Source of the DNA: Lachnospiraceae bacterium
GTDB taxonomy: Bacteria; Bacillota; Clostridia; Lachnospirales; Lachnospiraceae
Direction: 5' to 3'
NCBI GenBank assembly: GCA_017468395.1
Contig: JAFUIR010000012.1
Location: forward strand, 62,001-126,000
DNA length: 64,000 bases
The position numbers and the translations under genes were made by a program. How positions within the stretch are numbered: the stretch's first letter is position 1; every line of letters starts with the position of its first letter. Below, one piece after another: positions 1 through 7,308 of the stretch. The notes under the pieces are model-generated. The model was not told where the DNA came from. It searched no databases and worked only from the letters and a program-made list of their open reading frames with translations.

Positions 1-234
1 GACGATTCCAAAAGCAGTCAGATAGAGGCGCAGGTTGTTCATCAGATGATTATTGAGGATGCCCTGGCAACCTTAAGTGATAAAGAAAGAGAAGTTATAC
101 ACATGAAAGTCATGGGAGATATGACTTTGAAAGAGATAGCGGCTGTGCTGCAAGTTCCCATGGGAACCGTGGCATGGCGATACCGGGAAGCGGTAAATAA
201 ATTAAGGAGGTGCGGATTTGAGCAGGGATTTTAA
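1..234 (+). CDS. RNA polymerase sigma factor, C-terminal part (ECF type, partial)
   Basis: The reading frame is open from the first base and ends at TAA 232-234, so only the last 77 codons are present. The sequence ALATLSDKEREVIHMKV followed by MTLKEIAAVLQVPMGTVAWR is a classic sigma-70 region 4 helix-turn-helix, the part that contacts the -35 element. The next gene overlaps its 3' end and encodes a one-TM protein with a short cytoplasmic N-terminus, the usual sigma/anti-sigma pair. The N-terminal region 2 lies outside the window, so the subfamily cannot be fixed. Confidence 0.9.
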   Translation, partial: DDSKSSQIEAQVVHQMIIEDALATLSDKEREVIHMKVMGDMTLKEIAAVLQVPMGTVAWRYREAVNKLRRCGFEQGF

Positions 235-916
235 GCAGGAATATGAAAATTATATAAGTAAGCAAACTCCCGATTTGTGGGCCCGCATTGAAACTGGGCT
301 TGCGGAAAAAGAAGTATCCGTAACTCCGGCGACGAAAAAGAAGAAAATTCCTACGCGGTTTTGGACTTATGGACTGACTGCGGCGGCAGCAGTGCTCATT
401 TGCATTGTGGCAATTCCTATGTTAAGCGGCGGGCTGCTTAGAGGAGAAATGGAAAGTGCTATGGATGCAGGAACGGCAGAGATGGCAGCGGATTTTTCTT
501 TAAATAGGGTAACGTCAGACAGGGATAATACTGCTAATTGCGAGGTGGCAGGCGCTACGCGCCAGGAAGTGGCAGAAGAGGGCGCAGTGCCCCGGGAGAA
601 CGCAGCGCCCCAGGTGGAAGCAGAAGAAGAGGCGGCAGAAATTGTTGGCACGCCTTCCGCAGACAGTGTTGCTGCTACGGAAAAAATGTCAGCAGATACG
701 CTCCGGGTGGAAGTGAAGGTTGTGGAACTTTCCGAGATGGATGGCCGCACGGTTTACAAAGTGATGCTTAAGGGAGAGAGCGTATTGCTCGTCTTTTCCG
801 GGGACTTTTCAGAAGAGGCGGAACTTTTTAAAGGAGAAACCTATTTGGTGCTACTGGAAGAAGCGCAAGAAACAGCCCCTTGGGATTATGTTATTGTAAG
901 TATGGGAATAGAATAA
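218..916 (+). CDS. membrane-anchored anti-sigma factor-like protein
   Basis: TTG start at 218 is chosen because AGGAGG lies at 205-210, 7 nt upstream; it overlaps the end of the sigma gene by 17 nt, implying translational coupling. The 232-aa product has a charged cytoplasmic N-terminus of about 45 residues, one membrane segment (about residues 48-68, FWTYGLTAAAAVLICIVAIP), an acidic alanine- and glutamate-rich linker (about 75-155) and a C-terminal extracytoplasmic beta-rich domain. This is the topology of anti-sigma factors that hold an ECF sigma factor at the membrane. There is no recognisable zinc-binding HxxxCxxC motif. The role is inferred mainly from context. Confidence 0.7.
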   Translation: MSRDFKQEYENYISKQTPDLWARIETGLAEKEVSVTPATKKKKIPTRFWTYGLTAAAAVLICIVAIPMLSGGLLRGEMESAMDAGTAEMAADFSLNRVTSDRDNTANCEVAGATRQEVAEEGAVPRENAAPQVEAEEEAAEIVGTPSADSVAATEKMSADTLRVEVKVVELSEMDGRTVYKVMLKGESVLLVFSGDFSEEAELFKGETYLVLLEEAQETAPWDYVIVSMGIE

Positions 917-929
917 AATGAGAATCATA

Positions 930-984
930 AATAAGGAAAATTCGAATAAGTAAAATTCAAATAAGTAAAATGTGAATAGGCAAA
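930..984. repeat. 15-bp tandem repeat, about 3.5 copies
   Basis: Units begin at 930, 945, 960 and 975 with the shared core AATAAGTAAAATT (variants at the last bases). It lies just after the stop of the anti-sigma gene and before its terminator. The rest of the gene-free stretch 917-1272 holds two terminators (982-1018 and 1227-1253) and a pair of 12-bp direct repeats (1128 and 1149); no gene is seen there. Confidence 0.7.
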
Positions 985-1018
985 CCGGTCGGGAACGATG
1001 TTTCTGACCGGTTTTTTT
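982..1018 (+). terminator. Rho-independent terminator after the sigma/anti-sigma operon
   Basis: AAACCGGTC at 982-990 pairs with GACCGGTTT at 1006-1014 and is followed by a T run to 1017. It closes the sigma/anti-sigma transcription unit. Confidence 0.9.
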
Positions 1019-1127
1019 ATAAGTACTTCGAGGAAAGTATAGATTGTAGAGGCGCTTTACCAAACTTTTATTATTGCGAGGGGCTATGGTTTTACCGGTT
1101 TTGCCGCATAATCTGCCTACTTGTTTT

Positions 1128-1160
1128 TTATGCGCAAAAAACGACAAATTATGCGCAAAA
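1128..1160. repeat. direct repeat TTATGCGCAAAA, 21 bp apart
   Basis: Identical 12-mers begin at 1128 and 1149, two helical turns apart, in a gene-free stretch. A TATAAT follows at 1186-1191 but no good -35 element is visible. This spacing suits a dimeric DNA-binding protein, but no regulated gene can be assigned. Confidence 0.4.
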
Positions 1161-1226
1161 GGTGTAAAGAATAGGAAAGATGTAATATAATTAATAAGTT
1201 AAAGTGGTGTGTGATGAATATAATGA

Positions 1227-1253
1227 AAAAGGCACCTGATGTAGGTGCCTTTA
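1227..1253 (-). terminator. terminator of the SH3b/GHKL minus-strand unit
   Basis: AAAGGCACC and GGTGCCTTT form a 9-bp stem with a TGATGTA loop; on the minus strand the stem is followed by a T run. It sits 20 nt after the stop codon of the SH3b gene. Confidence 0.8.
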
Positions 1254-1272
1254 ATAGCCTATAAATATGAAA

Positions 1273-1782
1273 TTATGGATTGGATGATTGAGGAACTTCA
1301 TTTAATTGCAGGTATTTTTTGTATGAATATCCTTCAATATCGCCGTGCCGTAACAATACCCAGGATTCGCCGATGCTGATTACTTCACCGCTATCGCCGG
1401 GCATGAGGTAACCGATGACATTGGCATCAAGAGAGGCGCCATCGCGTATAAACAGCTGTTGCTTTTTTTGGATGGCAGTATAAGTGTATTGGGTTGTTGG
1501 CTCTTCTTTTGGAATCTCGGTAGAAACAGGGGGTTCGGGAACTACGGTGGGTTCGGGAACTACGGTGCTTTCAGGAATTTCAACTGTTTCCGGAACGGGA
1601 GGTGCTACTTCTTCCGATTCTTTAGTGGATGCCATGGGAGCGGAAAGAGAGACCTGCGGAGTTTGGGAAGATGCTGCAGGGATAAATGCCTGAACACAGG
1701 GAACCCAAACGAATATGCCGGAAACCAGTCCTGTCAACAGAAATAGGAGAGCCATTATAATAAGTGCGTTTTTTCTGGTCAT
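1273..1782 (-). CDS. secreted or membrane-anchored SH3b-domain protein
   Basis: The 169-aa product begins with a signal anchor (about residues 7-28), then a proline/glutamate/valine-rich spacer with near-repeats of PEPTVVPEP (about 62-95), then a C-terminal bacterial SH3 domain (about 105-160) with the typical LFIRDGASLDANVIGYL and WVLLRHGDIEGY signatures. SH3b domains usually bind peptidoglycan or protein ligands outside the membrane. Its AAGGAGG ribosome binding site overlaps the stop of the upstream GHKL gene, so the two are cotranscribed. The wall-spanning spacer suggests that the domain is displayed in the cell wall. A link to the neighbouring injection system is inference only. Confidence 0.8.
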   Translation of the reverse strand: MTRKNALIIMALLFLLTGLVSGIFVWVPCVQAFIPAASSQTPQVSLSAPMASTKESEEVAPPVPETVEIPESTVVPEPTVVPEPPVSTEIPKEEPTTQYTYTAIQKKQQLFIRDGASLDANVIGYLMPGDSGEVISIGESWVLLRHGDIEGYSYKKYLQLNEVPQSSNP

Positions 1783-1796
1783 AGAAAGTTGCCTCC

Positions 1797-2702
1797 TTAT
1801 CGACTGCTGGAAGGTAATTGTATGTAGATGCCCATTCCTTTGCCGGGTTCGCTCTTGGCATAAATAGTACCGCCGTAATATTCTACAATGGCTTTTGCTT
1901 GTGTCAAACCAAGACCATTGCCGCTAACACGGTTGGAGCCTTGATAATTTAATTCGAAAATGTGGGATGTCTCTGCTGTGGGCAACCCTTCTCCGTTATC
2001 TTTTAAGACGATGAACAAATCGTCGGCAATGTTGGAAATGGTAATAACCAGGCTGCCGTTGCGGTTCATGTATTTTATAGAGTTATCAATGATGTTGCGG
2101 AACATGATGCGCATGAAAGAAGCATCTGCCCGTACAATTAATTTATCACTTGCACTGGAAAGCAGGATGTTGATACCGGACTGGCGGCTGTAAGGAGTCA
2201 TTTCTTCGATGACCTGATGAACCGCAGCGATAATGTCCAACTGGACCGGAGTTTCATCTTGGGGAAGCAAGTGGTTCAAACTTGAAGATTCCGTAATGGA
2301 TTCCTGTTTTTGGCTTTCTGTTGCAAGAGCCTCTGTAAGAGAAGTGATTTGCTTCTCGGCATCGGTGCATTTTGTTACAAGTTGTTCTTTTTCTAAAAGC
2401 AGGGCGTCACGTTCTTTCTTCAAAGCGGAAATTTCATTATTGCATTTGGATATCATTTCCAGTTCCTCTTTGAATTGGGAAGCGTTATTATCATTTTGCT
2501 GCAATGCTTGTCTGGTCATTTTGTCGTGAAGAATCAAAATGAAGATGATAGAAAGGCAACTGTGCAAAATAAAAAACAAAATAAGAAAAGGACGATTGTT
2601 GGTTACGATGAAACAAAGAGTAGCAACGTAACAAACAAATAATAAGGCAAGTAAAATGCCTTCTATAAATGTTAACTTGTCAGAAACATTGTATTTATTC
2701 AT
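1797..2702 (-). CDS. membrane GHKL-ATPase, histidine-kinase-like, lacking a visible H-box
   Basis: ATG at 2702 is preferred because GTGGGGGG lies just upstream and because a longer version would begin inside the -35 box at 2760-2765. The 301-aa protein has two membrane segments in the first 60 residues, a coiled coil (about 65-135) and a HATPase_c domain with N-box (FRNIIDNSIKYMN), G1 (DNGEGLP) and G2 (GNGLGL) motifs. The segment before the ATPase does not contain a recognisable phosphoaccepting histidine motif, unlike the related kinase at 3717, whose ATPase domain resembles this one. It may sense the envelope and modulate the neighbouring response regulator rather than autophosphorylate. 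The absence of the H-box is seen; the modulatory role is inferred. Confidence 0.8.
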   Translation of the reverse strand: MNKYNVSDKLTFIEGILLALLFVCYVATLCFIVTNNRPFLILFFILHSCLSIIFILILHDKMTRQALQQNDNNASQFKEELEMISKCNNEISALKKERDALLLEKEQLVTKCTDAEKQITSLTEALATESQKQESITESSSLNHLLPQDETPVQLDIIAAVHQVIEEMTPYSRQSGINILLSSASDKLIVRADASFMRIMFRNIIDNSIKYMNRNGSLVITISNIADDLFIVLKDNGEGLPTAETSHIFELNYQGSNRVSGNGLGLTQAKAIVEYYGGTIYAKSEPGKGMGIYIQLPSSSR

Positions 2703-2736
2703 AAGACCCCCCACTTTTCTTTGGATTATTAAGGTC

Positions 2737-2765
2737 AGTGTATAATAAATTCCAAATACCGTCAA
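2737..2765 (-). promoter_or_regulatory. promoter of the minus-strand GHKL/SH3b unit
   Basis: On the minus strand TTGACG (2765-2760) is followed after 17 nt by TACACT (2742-2737). The -10 box overlaps the -10 of the divergent plus-strand promoter, so the two units may compete for RNA polymerase. Confidence 0.6.
2741..2746 (+). promoter_or_regulatory. -10 element of the divergent regulatory operon
   Basis: A perfect TATAAT lies 43 nt before the start of the small gene at 2789. The -35 region is poor (TTGGAT at 14-nt spacing, or TCTTTG at 17), suggesting activator dependence. It overlaps the -10 box of the divergent minus-strand promoter. Confidence 0.5.
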
Positions 2766-2788
2766 GGGGGAGGAATAAGAGGGAGAGT

Positions 2789-2986
2789 ATGAAAACGAAG
2801 CGTGAAAAACAAAATTGGGATGCTGATTTTTATGCAGATACCATGGAACATGAAGAGGAAAAGAAAATGCACTCTGCGCTGAATTGTGAGCAGGGAATAT
2901 TTGGGAATAAGTATGCTGACGGATTGAACCGGGAAAAGAGTGTATTTGATAAAGGTGCGCTTTTTAAAACGAGCAGGGAGGGATAA
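2789..2986 (+). CDS. small charged protein, unknown
   Basis: This is a 65-aa hydrophilic protein (MKTKREKQNWDADFYADT at the N-terminus) with no membrane segment and no family that I recognise. ATG 2789 is preceded by a purine-rich GAGGGAGAG. Its TAA overlaps the ATG of the response regulator (TAATG), so the two are translationally coupled and it belongs to the two-component operon. It is reported because of this tight coupling and the good ribosome binding site. Confidence 0.6.
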   Translation: MKTKREKQNWDADFYADTMEHEEEKKMHSALNCEQGIFGNKYADGLNREKSVFDKGALFKTSREG

Positions 2987-3702
2987 TGGTCATGGAAACG
3001 AAAGAGATAAGAATTTTATTGGTTGAGGATGATGAGGAATTATCCCTTGTCACGGCTATGCGGTTGAGAAACAGTGGATTTACCGTGACCTGCGCAATGG
3101 ACGGACAACAGGCCTTGGAAAAAATGATGGCAGAGAGGATAGACTTAATCTTATTGGATGTAATGTTACCCGATACGGACGGTCATGAACTGTGTTGCAA
3201 AATACGGGGCGGGGACATTGGTTTTGGGGGACCGATTATTTTTATGAGTTGTCTTGGCGACAGTACCAATATAGTGGATGCCTTTCGTGAAGGCGGCAAT
3301 GATTACATAGTAAAACCTGCGAAACTGGAGGTGCTACTGGAACGTATTAATGAAAATTTGAAAACAAACGAAAACAAAAAAGAACCGGACAGCCGGCTTT
3401 GGTTCCGCCAGTTTATGATTGATACAAAGACCCGGAGTGTTTATCGCGTCAGTGGAAATGTGTGCGGGGAGAAAATTGAACTCTCACGCACAGAGTACGA
3501 CATTTTGATGGTGTTGGTAAGCCGTCCCGAAGAAATTTTTCTGTACCGACAACTTTACAAGGCTGTGTGGGGCATGGAGGATGTTGGGGATGTGCGTACT
3601 TTGATGGTGCATGTTTCCAATCTGCGTAAAAAAATAGATGGAAATCACAGTGAGATGATTCGTTCTATACGCGGAGTAGGATATCTGTTCCAGGATGAGT
3701 AG
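2986..3702 (+). CDS. OmpR/PhoB-family response regulator
   Basis: The 238-aa protein has an N-terminal receiver domain with acidic pocket E14-D15-D16, phosphoacceptor D58 in LLDVMLPDTDG and the conserved lysine in VKPAKLEVLLERI. A winged-helix Trans_reg_C domain follows (about 140-236), including LSRTEYDILMVLVSRP and the recognition-helix region VHVSNLRKKID. Such regulators bind direct repeats of 11-bp period, and one is found at 4521-4539 in front of the injection-system operon. The kinase gene follows after 14 nt. An alternative ATG at 2992 has equally acceptable spacing to GGAGG. Confidence 0.95.
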   Translation: MVMETKEIRILLVEDDEELSLVTAMRLRNSGFTVTCAMDGQQALEKMMAERIDLILLDVMLPDTDGHELCCKIRGGDIGFGGPIIFMSCLGDSTNIVDAFREGGNDYIVKPAKLEVLLERINENLKTNENKKEPDSRLWFRQFMIDTKTRSVYRVSGNVCGEKIELSRTEYDILMVLVSRPEEIFLYRQLYKAVWGMEDVGDVRTLMVHVSNLRKKIDGNHSEMIRSIRGVGYLFQDE

Positions 3703-3716
3703 GAAGGAGAAGAGTA

Positions 3717-4514
3717 TTGGCACGATTTTTTTCTTTAAAAAGTAAAAAACAGGCAGATGCTGAGCGGGAAGAACTTCTGCAAATAGAAAAGCGCGAGCAG
3801 GAAGAACGCCGGAAGTTGGAAGAAAAGGAACTGGAAGTTAAAAAACTTTCGGAAGATGTAGTCTGGTTTAAACGTTTGATGGCTCATAACATCCGTATGC
3901 CACTGGCGATTATTGTAGGTTACGGCGAACTGCTTACCAGTATGAATTTTTCCAGCCGGGAAGAGGAACTGGACTGTATTAAAAAGATATGTACCAACAT
4001 CGATTATCTGGATACGCTTTCTAAGGTGCTTTTGGATAATGAGCAGGAAGATTTGCTTCTGGAGAAGAAGTACTTTGACATTTTGGAATGCGTGCGTCAG
4101 ACGGCGGAATATGTCAGCGTCATTGCCCAAAAGGCGGGGATAAAAATTTCTGTTATCAGCAGCAAAAACGAGGTATTGTTTTACGGAAACAGAATTGCTT
4201 TAATGAGGGCATTTTTTAACCTCATTGAGAACTCAATCCGTTATATGAACCGGCAGGGGAATATTTATTTTACCGTGGAAGAAACAGAAAACGAAATTTT
4301 GGTTGTATATCGTGATGACGGAGAAGGAATGCAGGCAGATGAAGCGCAGCATATTACGGAATTGAACTTTCAAGGGTCCAACAAAAAAGCGGGCGGTCAT
4401 GGGATTGGTATGTATTTAATCAAAGAAACCGTGGAAAAACAGGGCGGAACCTTGAATGTTAAGACGGGAAACGGAAATGGTATGGGTGTTTATATGTCGT
4501 TTCCTAAAAGATAA
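3717..4514 (+). CDS. soluble sensor histidine kinase
   Basis: TTG start at 3717 follows AAGGAGAAG. The 265-aa protein has no membrane segment. An N-terminal charged coiled coil (about 10-48) leads into a HisKA domain with phosphoacceptor H57 in MAHNIRMPLAIIVGYGELL, then a HATPase_c domain with N-box (FFNLIENSIRYMN), DDGEGM and GGHGIGM. It is the partner of the response regulator immediately upstream. Having no own sensor, it may take its signal through the coiled coil, possibly from the membrane GHKL protein encoded divergently, to whose ATPase domain it is clearly similar. That last link is inference. Confidence 0.92.
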   Translation: MARFFSLKSKKQADAEREELLQIEKREQEERRKLEEKELEVKKLSEDVVWFKRLMAHNIRMPLAIIVGYGELLTSMNFSSREEELDCIKKICTNIDYLDTLSKVLLDNEQEDLLLEKKYFDILECVRQTAEYVSVIAQKAGIKISVISSKNEVLFYGNRIALMRAFFNLIENSIRYMNRQGNIYFTVEETENEILVVYRDDGEGMQADEAQHITELNFQGSNKKAGGHGIGMYLIKETVEKQGGTLNVKTGNGNGMGVYMSFPKR

Positions 4515-4520
4515 TGTAAA

Positions 4521-4539
4521 TCTTTAATGTTTCTTTAAT
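4521..4539 (+). promoter_or_regulatory. 11-bp-period direct repeat, probable response-regulator operator
   Basis: TCTTTAAT occurs at 4521-4528 and again at 4532-4539, exactly 11 bp apart, the spacing of OmpR/PhoB-type half-sites. It abuts the -35 position of the promoter at 4558-4566 and lies just upstream of the first gene of the 47-kb operon. Confidence 0.65.
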
Positions 4540-4557
4540 CTACTGCCCAAAAGATTG

Positions 4558-4566
4558 TGGTAAGAT
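4558..4566 (+). promoter_or_regulatory. extended -10 promoter of the injection-system operon
   Basis: TGGTAAGAT at 4558-4566 matches an extended -10 (TGn plus a TATAAT-like box). There is no -35 consensus at the expected place (4538-4543); the direct repeat occupies it instead, as in class II activated promoters. The leader to the GTG start is about 70 nt. Confidence 0.5.
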
Positions 4567-4639
4567 ATAAAAGTAGCAAAAATGGTAATATTAGGCACAG
4601 TAAAAATATAAGATATTTAAGAAAGAGGAGGGTCTGTAA

Positions 4640-6442
4640 GTGAAAAACAGCGAATTACTTCCATTCAACAGAAATAGGTATTATAAAGGCAAAATGTTGA
4701 CTTCTTCGGATTTCGAAGCGGAACAGTTCTATATGAATAATAAACGCAGATTTGTCAATAAAATGTTGGGGGGCAATGGCATTGTTTGCGGATTGAGCGT
4801 TATTAGTCTGGATGACTTGTCTGTTATGATTGAAAGCGGTGCGGCAATAGATGATGAGGGCAGAGAAATTGTAGTGGAAAACTCTATTGTAAAGAAACTT
4901 TCTACCATTGAAGGGTTTGAGGCACTGCGTACCAATCAGGTGAGTTTGTGCATCCGTTATTCGGAAGAAGAAAATCAGCCGGTATATTCTGTGAATCATC
5001 AGGAGGGACAGAAGGAGTACGAACATAACCGTATTCAGGGATCCTACGAGTTGTTTTTACAGGATACGGAAGATATAGTAGAACCCTTTGAATTTGAAAC
5101 AGAGTTTTTTACGGGGGGAGTATTGTTTGAGAGTCAGGACTACAGAATTTCCTTTAGAATTCCCGCTAATATCTGTGCCGGTTATTATGTAAAGGCTGTG
5201 GTGGAAGTAGAAAAGCTCAGCGAGGAAAAGGCAGATTTATATTATGAAGCCGTTCTGCAGACTCCGGCCCTGGGCGCAGCAGGCGGTGAGCAGGAATTAC
5301 ATATTCTGTTGGACAACATTGCTCTGGAGCAGGGAAAGAAGTTTAACAATGAATACTGGCTTCTTGCCCAGAAGGATGAGTTAAGCGACACCGGCATTAT
5401 GTTAAAGTCGGGAACCGTAAAGGCTATGGTAAACGGAGTAGATGTCTCTGCGGGCGGTAACTTAAATTGGAAGATTAACATTATTGATGATAAACCTGCA
5501 ACGCTGGCAGAAAGAGAAACAGGCAAAGTAAGCCTGGAATTCAGAAATATGGGTGCAAATGCCGGTATGATCCGTCTGGCAGATTTAAAACTGGTGAGAA
5601 CGGAGTCGGCGTACCTCATTGAATCGGTAGAAGAAAAAAGTGTCAAAAAGTATATACCTACCATGAAAGATGCAGGACTGCGTCAGGAATATGTGGGATA
5701 TTTTAATAAGAAATTGCCTTTCTATTCTGAAGAGAGAGTCATGAGCGGAATTCCCGCATCGAACAATGCATACAAAGAAAGGCATGATAACCTGTCGCTC
5801 AGAATGGAGACAGGCATTGTGGAAATTCCGGTGGGCGAAAATTCCAAACGTGGTGATATTTGTTATTCGGCAGAAATTATGCATGGTTTAGGTAAAGGAA
5901 ATGTTTATGTTGAAGTAGGCTACGAAACTTTGGAAGAAGATAAAGTGCTTGGTAAGGATGTAAAAACAACCGTGTATGGAAATCCCGCACTTTTTGCACC
6001 GGAAAATGTTCCGGTTGCTGCAGAAACCGCTGTAAAAGTGCTGAATGATAAAGGTAGTTTTGTTGTTGCTTTGAAACTGCTTCAGGATGTCAGACAACTT
6101 GTGCTGACCTATCGCTGGGTGGCAATCCGTTATGCAGGCGAGGATGTTCAGGAAGAGTTTACAGAACAAGGCAATCAGAATATTGCCGCAGTAACACCTA
6201 CCGTTGTGGTTGGAATAAAAGAGAGTTATTTCTTCCAGGTGAAATACAATAATATGAAACCTTGTTCCGTAGTATATGAATTAACGGAAGAGGGAAGCGG
6301 AGAAATTACTGCTGACGGTATTTACACAGCACCTTCCAAGGAAGGCGTATATGAAATTAAAATCAGTTGTGCAGATAAGCCGCAGATTTGTACTTATGCA
6401 TATGCAATTGTAAAGAAAAAACTGGCAGAGGAAGAAAAATAA
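4640..6442 (+). CDS. conserved injection-system-associated protein, possible baseplate/Ig-like component
   Basis: GTG start at 4640 with AGGAGGG upstream; 600 aa, no signal peptide. The N-terminus (LPFNRNRYYKGKMLTSSDFE, then FVNKMLGGNGIVCGLSV) matches a motif I recall from hypothetical proteins of extracellular contractile injection clusters, where a YYxGKLLT...DF...GxGVVCGL pattern recurs. The middle is beta-rich. The C-terminus (about 510-595, with GEITADGIYTAPSKEGVYEI) resembles a bacterial Ig-like domain. It opens the operon 13 nt before the next gene. An external baseplate, fibre or adhesin role is inference; no biochemical function is known to me. Confidence 0.7.
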   Translation: MKNSELLPFNRNRYYKGKMLTSSDFEAEQFYMNNKRRFVNKMLGGNGIVCGLSVISLDDLSVMIESGAAIDDEGREIVVENSIVKKLSTIEGFEALRTNQVSLCIRYSEEENQPVYSVNHQEGQKEYEHNRIQGSYELFLQDTEDIVEPFEFETEFFTGGVLFESQDYRISFRIPANICAGYYVKAVVEVEKLSEEKADLYYEAVLQTPALGAAGGEQELHILLDNIALEQGKKFNNEYWLLAQKDELSDTGIMLKSGTVKAMVNGVDVSAGGNLNWKINIIDDKPATLAERETGKVSLEFRNMGANAGMIRLADLKLVRTESAYLIESVEEKSVKKYIPTMKDAGLRQEYVGYFNKKLPFYSEERVMSGIPASNNAYKERHDNLSLRMETGIVEIPVGENSKRGDICYSAEIMHGLGKGNVYVEVGYETLEEDKVLGKDVKTTVYGNPALFAPENVPVAAETAVKVLNDKGSFVVALKLLQDVRQLVLTYRWVAIRYAGEDVQEEFTEQGNQNIAAVTPTVVVGIKESYFFQVKYNNMKPCSVVYELTEEGSGEITADGIYTAPSKEGVYEIKISCADKPQICTYAYAIVKKKLAEEEK

Positions 6443-6454
6443 GAGGGGGTATCT

Positions 6455-7297
6455 ATGATATACCGGTCGGAACATATGGTACTACGCAGTGTCATGGATG
6501 TATTTCAGGGAAAAGTAAATGATGTAATGATCTGTGAGGAAATATCCGGCACCCAAGGAAGTTATTATACCCTTGTGGCAGTGAAAGATCATGGAACCGT
6601 GAAAAAGTTGTTGAGTGTTATAAAACGGTCTGAAAAGAACATGGACTGTTGCGTAGACCAATTTAACTATAATAATTGTTTTTATATGGTCTTCCCGTAC
6701 ATAAAGGAAAGAAAATTAGAAGATTTCTACATGGCAAATATGCTGCCTTTGGCAACCTGCGAGGAGATATGCCAAAATGTGTTACTGCAATGTATGTCTT
6801 CCACTCTGCCCTACCCGCTTCTGGAACTGGTTATTAAACAAAGACAGTTTCATTTGCTGAAAGATAACAGCATTTTGCCGGGATATTGTATGGACTTAAG
6901 CGATTTAAATGAAAACAGTGAAGAAAAGGACTGTGCGTTACAGTGCGCCATATGCATACAGGAACTTTTACAGGCGAAACATACGAAGAAAAACGTAAGT
7001 TATCAACTGCTTCAAAAAAAGATTTCCAGACACAGTTACAGTACTTTCCGGGAACTGTACACAGATATCCGTTTATCGCGAACAAACATCGAAAAAAGAG
7101 GAATAAAAAAGACATTACAAATATTTTGGCAGGATCATCAGAACGCAGTAATCCGTACATTATTATATCTGTCGGTGATATTTGTGGTTCTGTTGCTGGT
7201 AATGTTTTTTACAAATGTAATATGGGGAGAAGTGCCTTTTTTGAGGATATTCTTTAATAACTTCAAACAAATAGGGACGGAATCATTAGTAAACTAG
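6455..7297 (+). CDS. tail-anchored protein, kinase-like (pseudokinase?) cytoplasmic domain
   Basis: The 280-aa product has a cytoplasmic domain of about 235 residues followed by one strongly hydrophobic segment (about 237-258) and a short external tail. The order of elements in the soluble part (YYTLVAVKDHGTVKKLLSVI, then FYMVFPYIKERKLEDF) recalls the N-lobe and hinge of a protein kinase, as in the EssB pseudokinase of type VII secretion, but no HRD or DFG motif is seen, so catalysis is unlikely. It lies 13 nt after the 600-aa gene and 11 nt before the cyclase-like gene. The fold assignment is tentative. Confidence 0.45.
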   Translation: MIYRSEHMVLRSVMDVFQGKVNDVMICEEISGTQGSYYTLVAVKDHGTVKKLLSVIKRSEKNMDCCVDQFNYNNCFYMVFPYIKERKLEDFYMANMLPLATCEEICQNVLLQCMSSTLPYPLLELVIKQRQFHLLKDNSILPGYCMDLSDLNENSEEKDCALQCAICIQELLQAKHTKKNVSYQLLQKKISRHSYSTFRELYTDIRLSRTNIEKRGIKKTLQIFWQDHQNAVIRTLLYLSVIFVVLLLVMFFTNVIWGEVPFLRIFFNNFKQIGTESLVN

Positions 7298-7308
7298 AGG
7301 AAGACACA

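Noticed and set aside
367..750. 127-codon minus-strand frame rich in S, A and T
   Set aside because: It is the reverse of the Ala/Glu-rich linker of the anti-sigma gene; low-complexity shadow.
851..1147. 98-codon minus-strand frame with repeated YLFEF
   Set aside because: The repeats come from the 15-bp DNA tandem repeat, and it crosses a terminator; no ribosome binding site.
1186..1253. Short RNA from TATAAT 1186 to the hairpin at 1227-1253
   Set aside because: No -35 element, and the hairpin's T run is clearly better on the minus strand, where it ends the SH3b unit.
2703..2765. N-terminal extension of the minus-strand GHKL protein starting at TTG 2765
   Set aside because: That TTG is part of the predicted -35 element TTGACG and lacks a ribosome binding site, while ATG 2702 has GGGGGG upstream.
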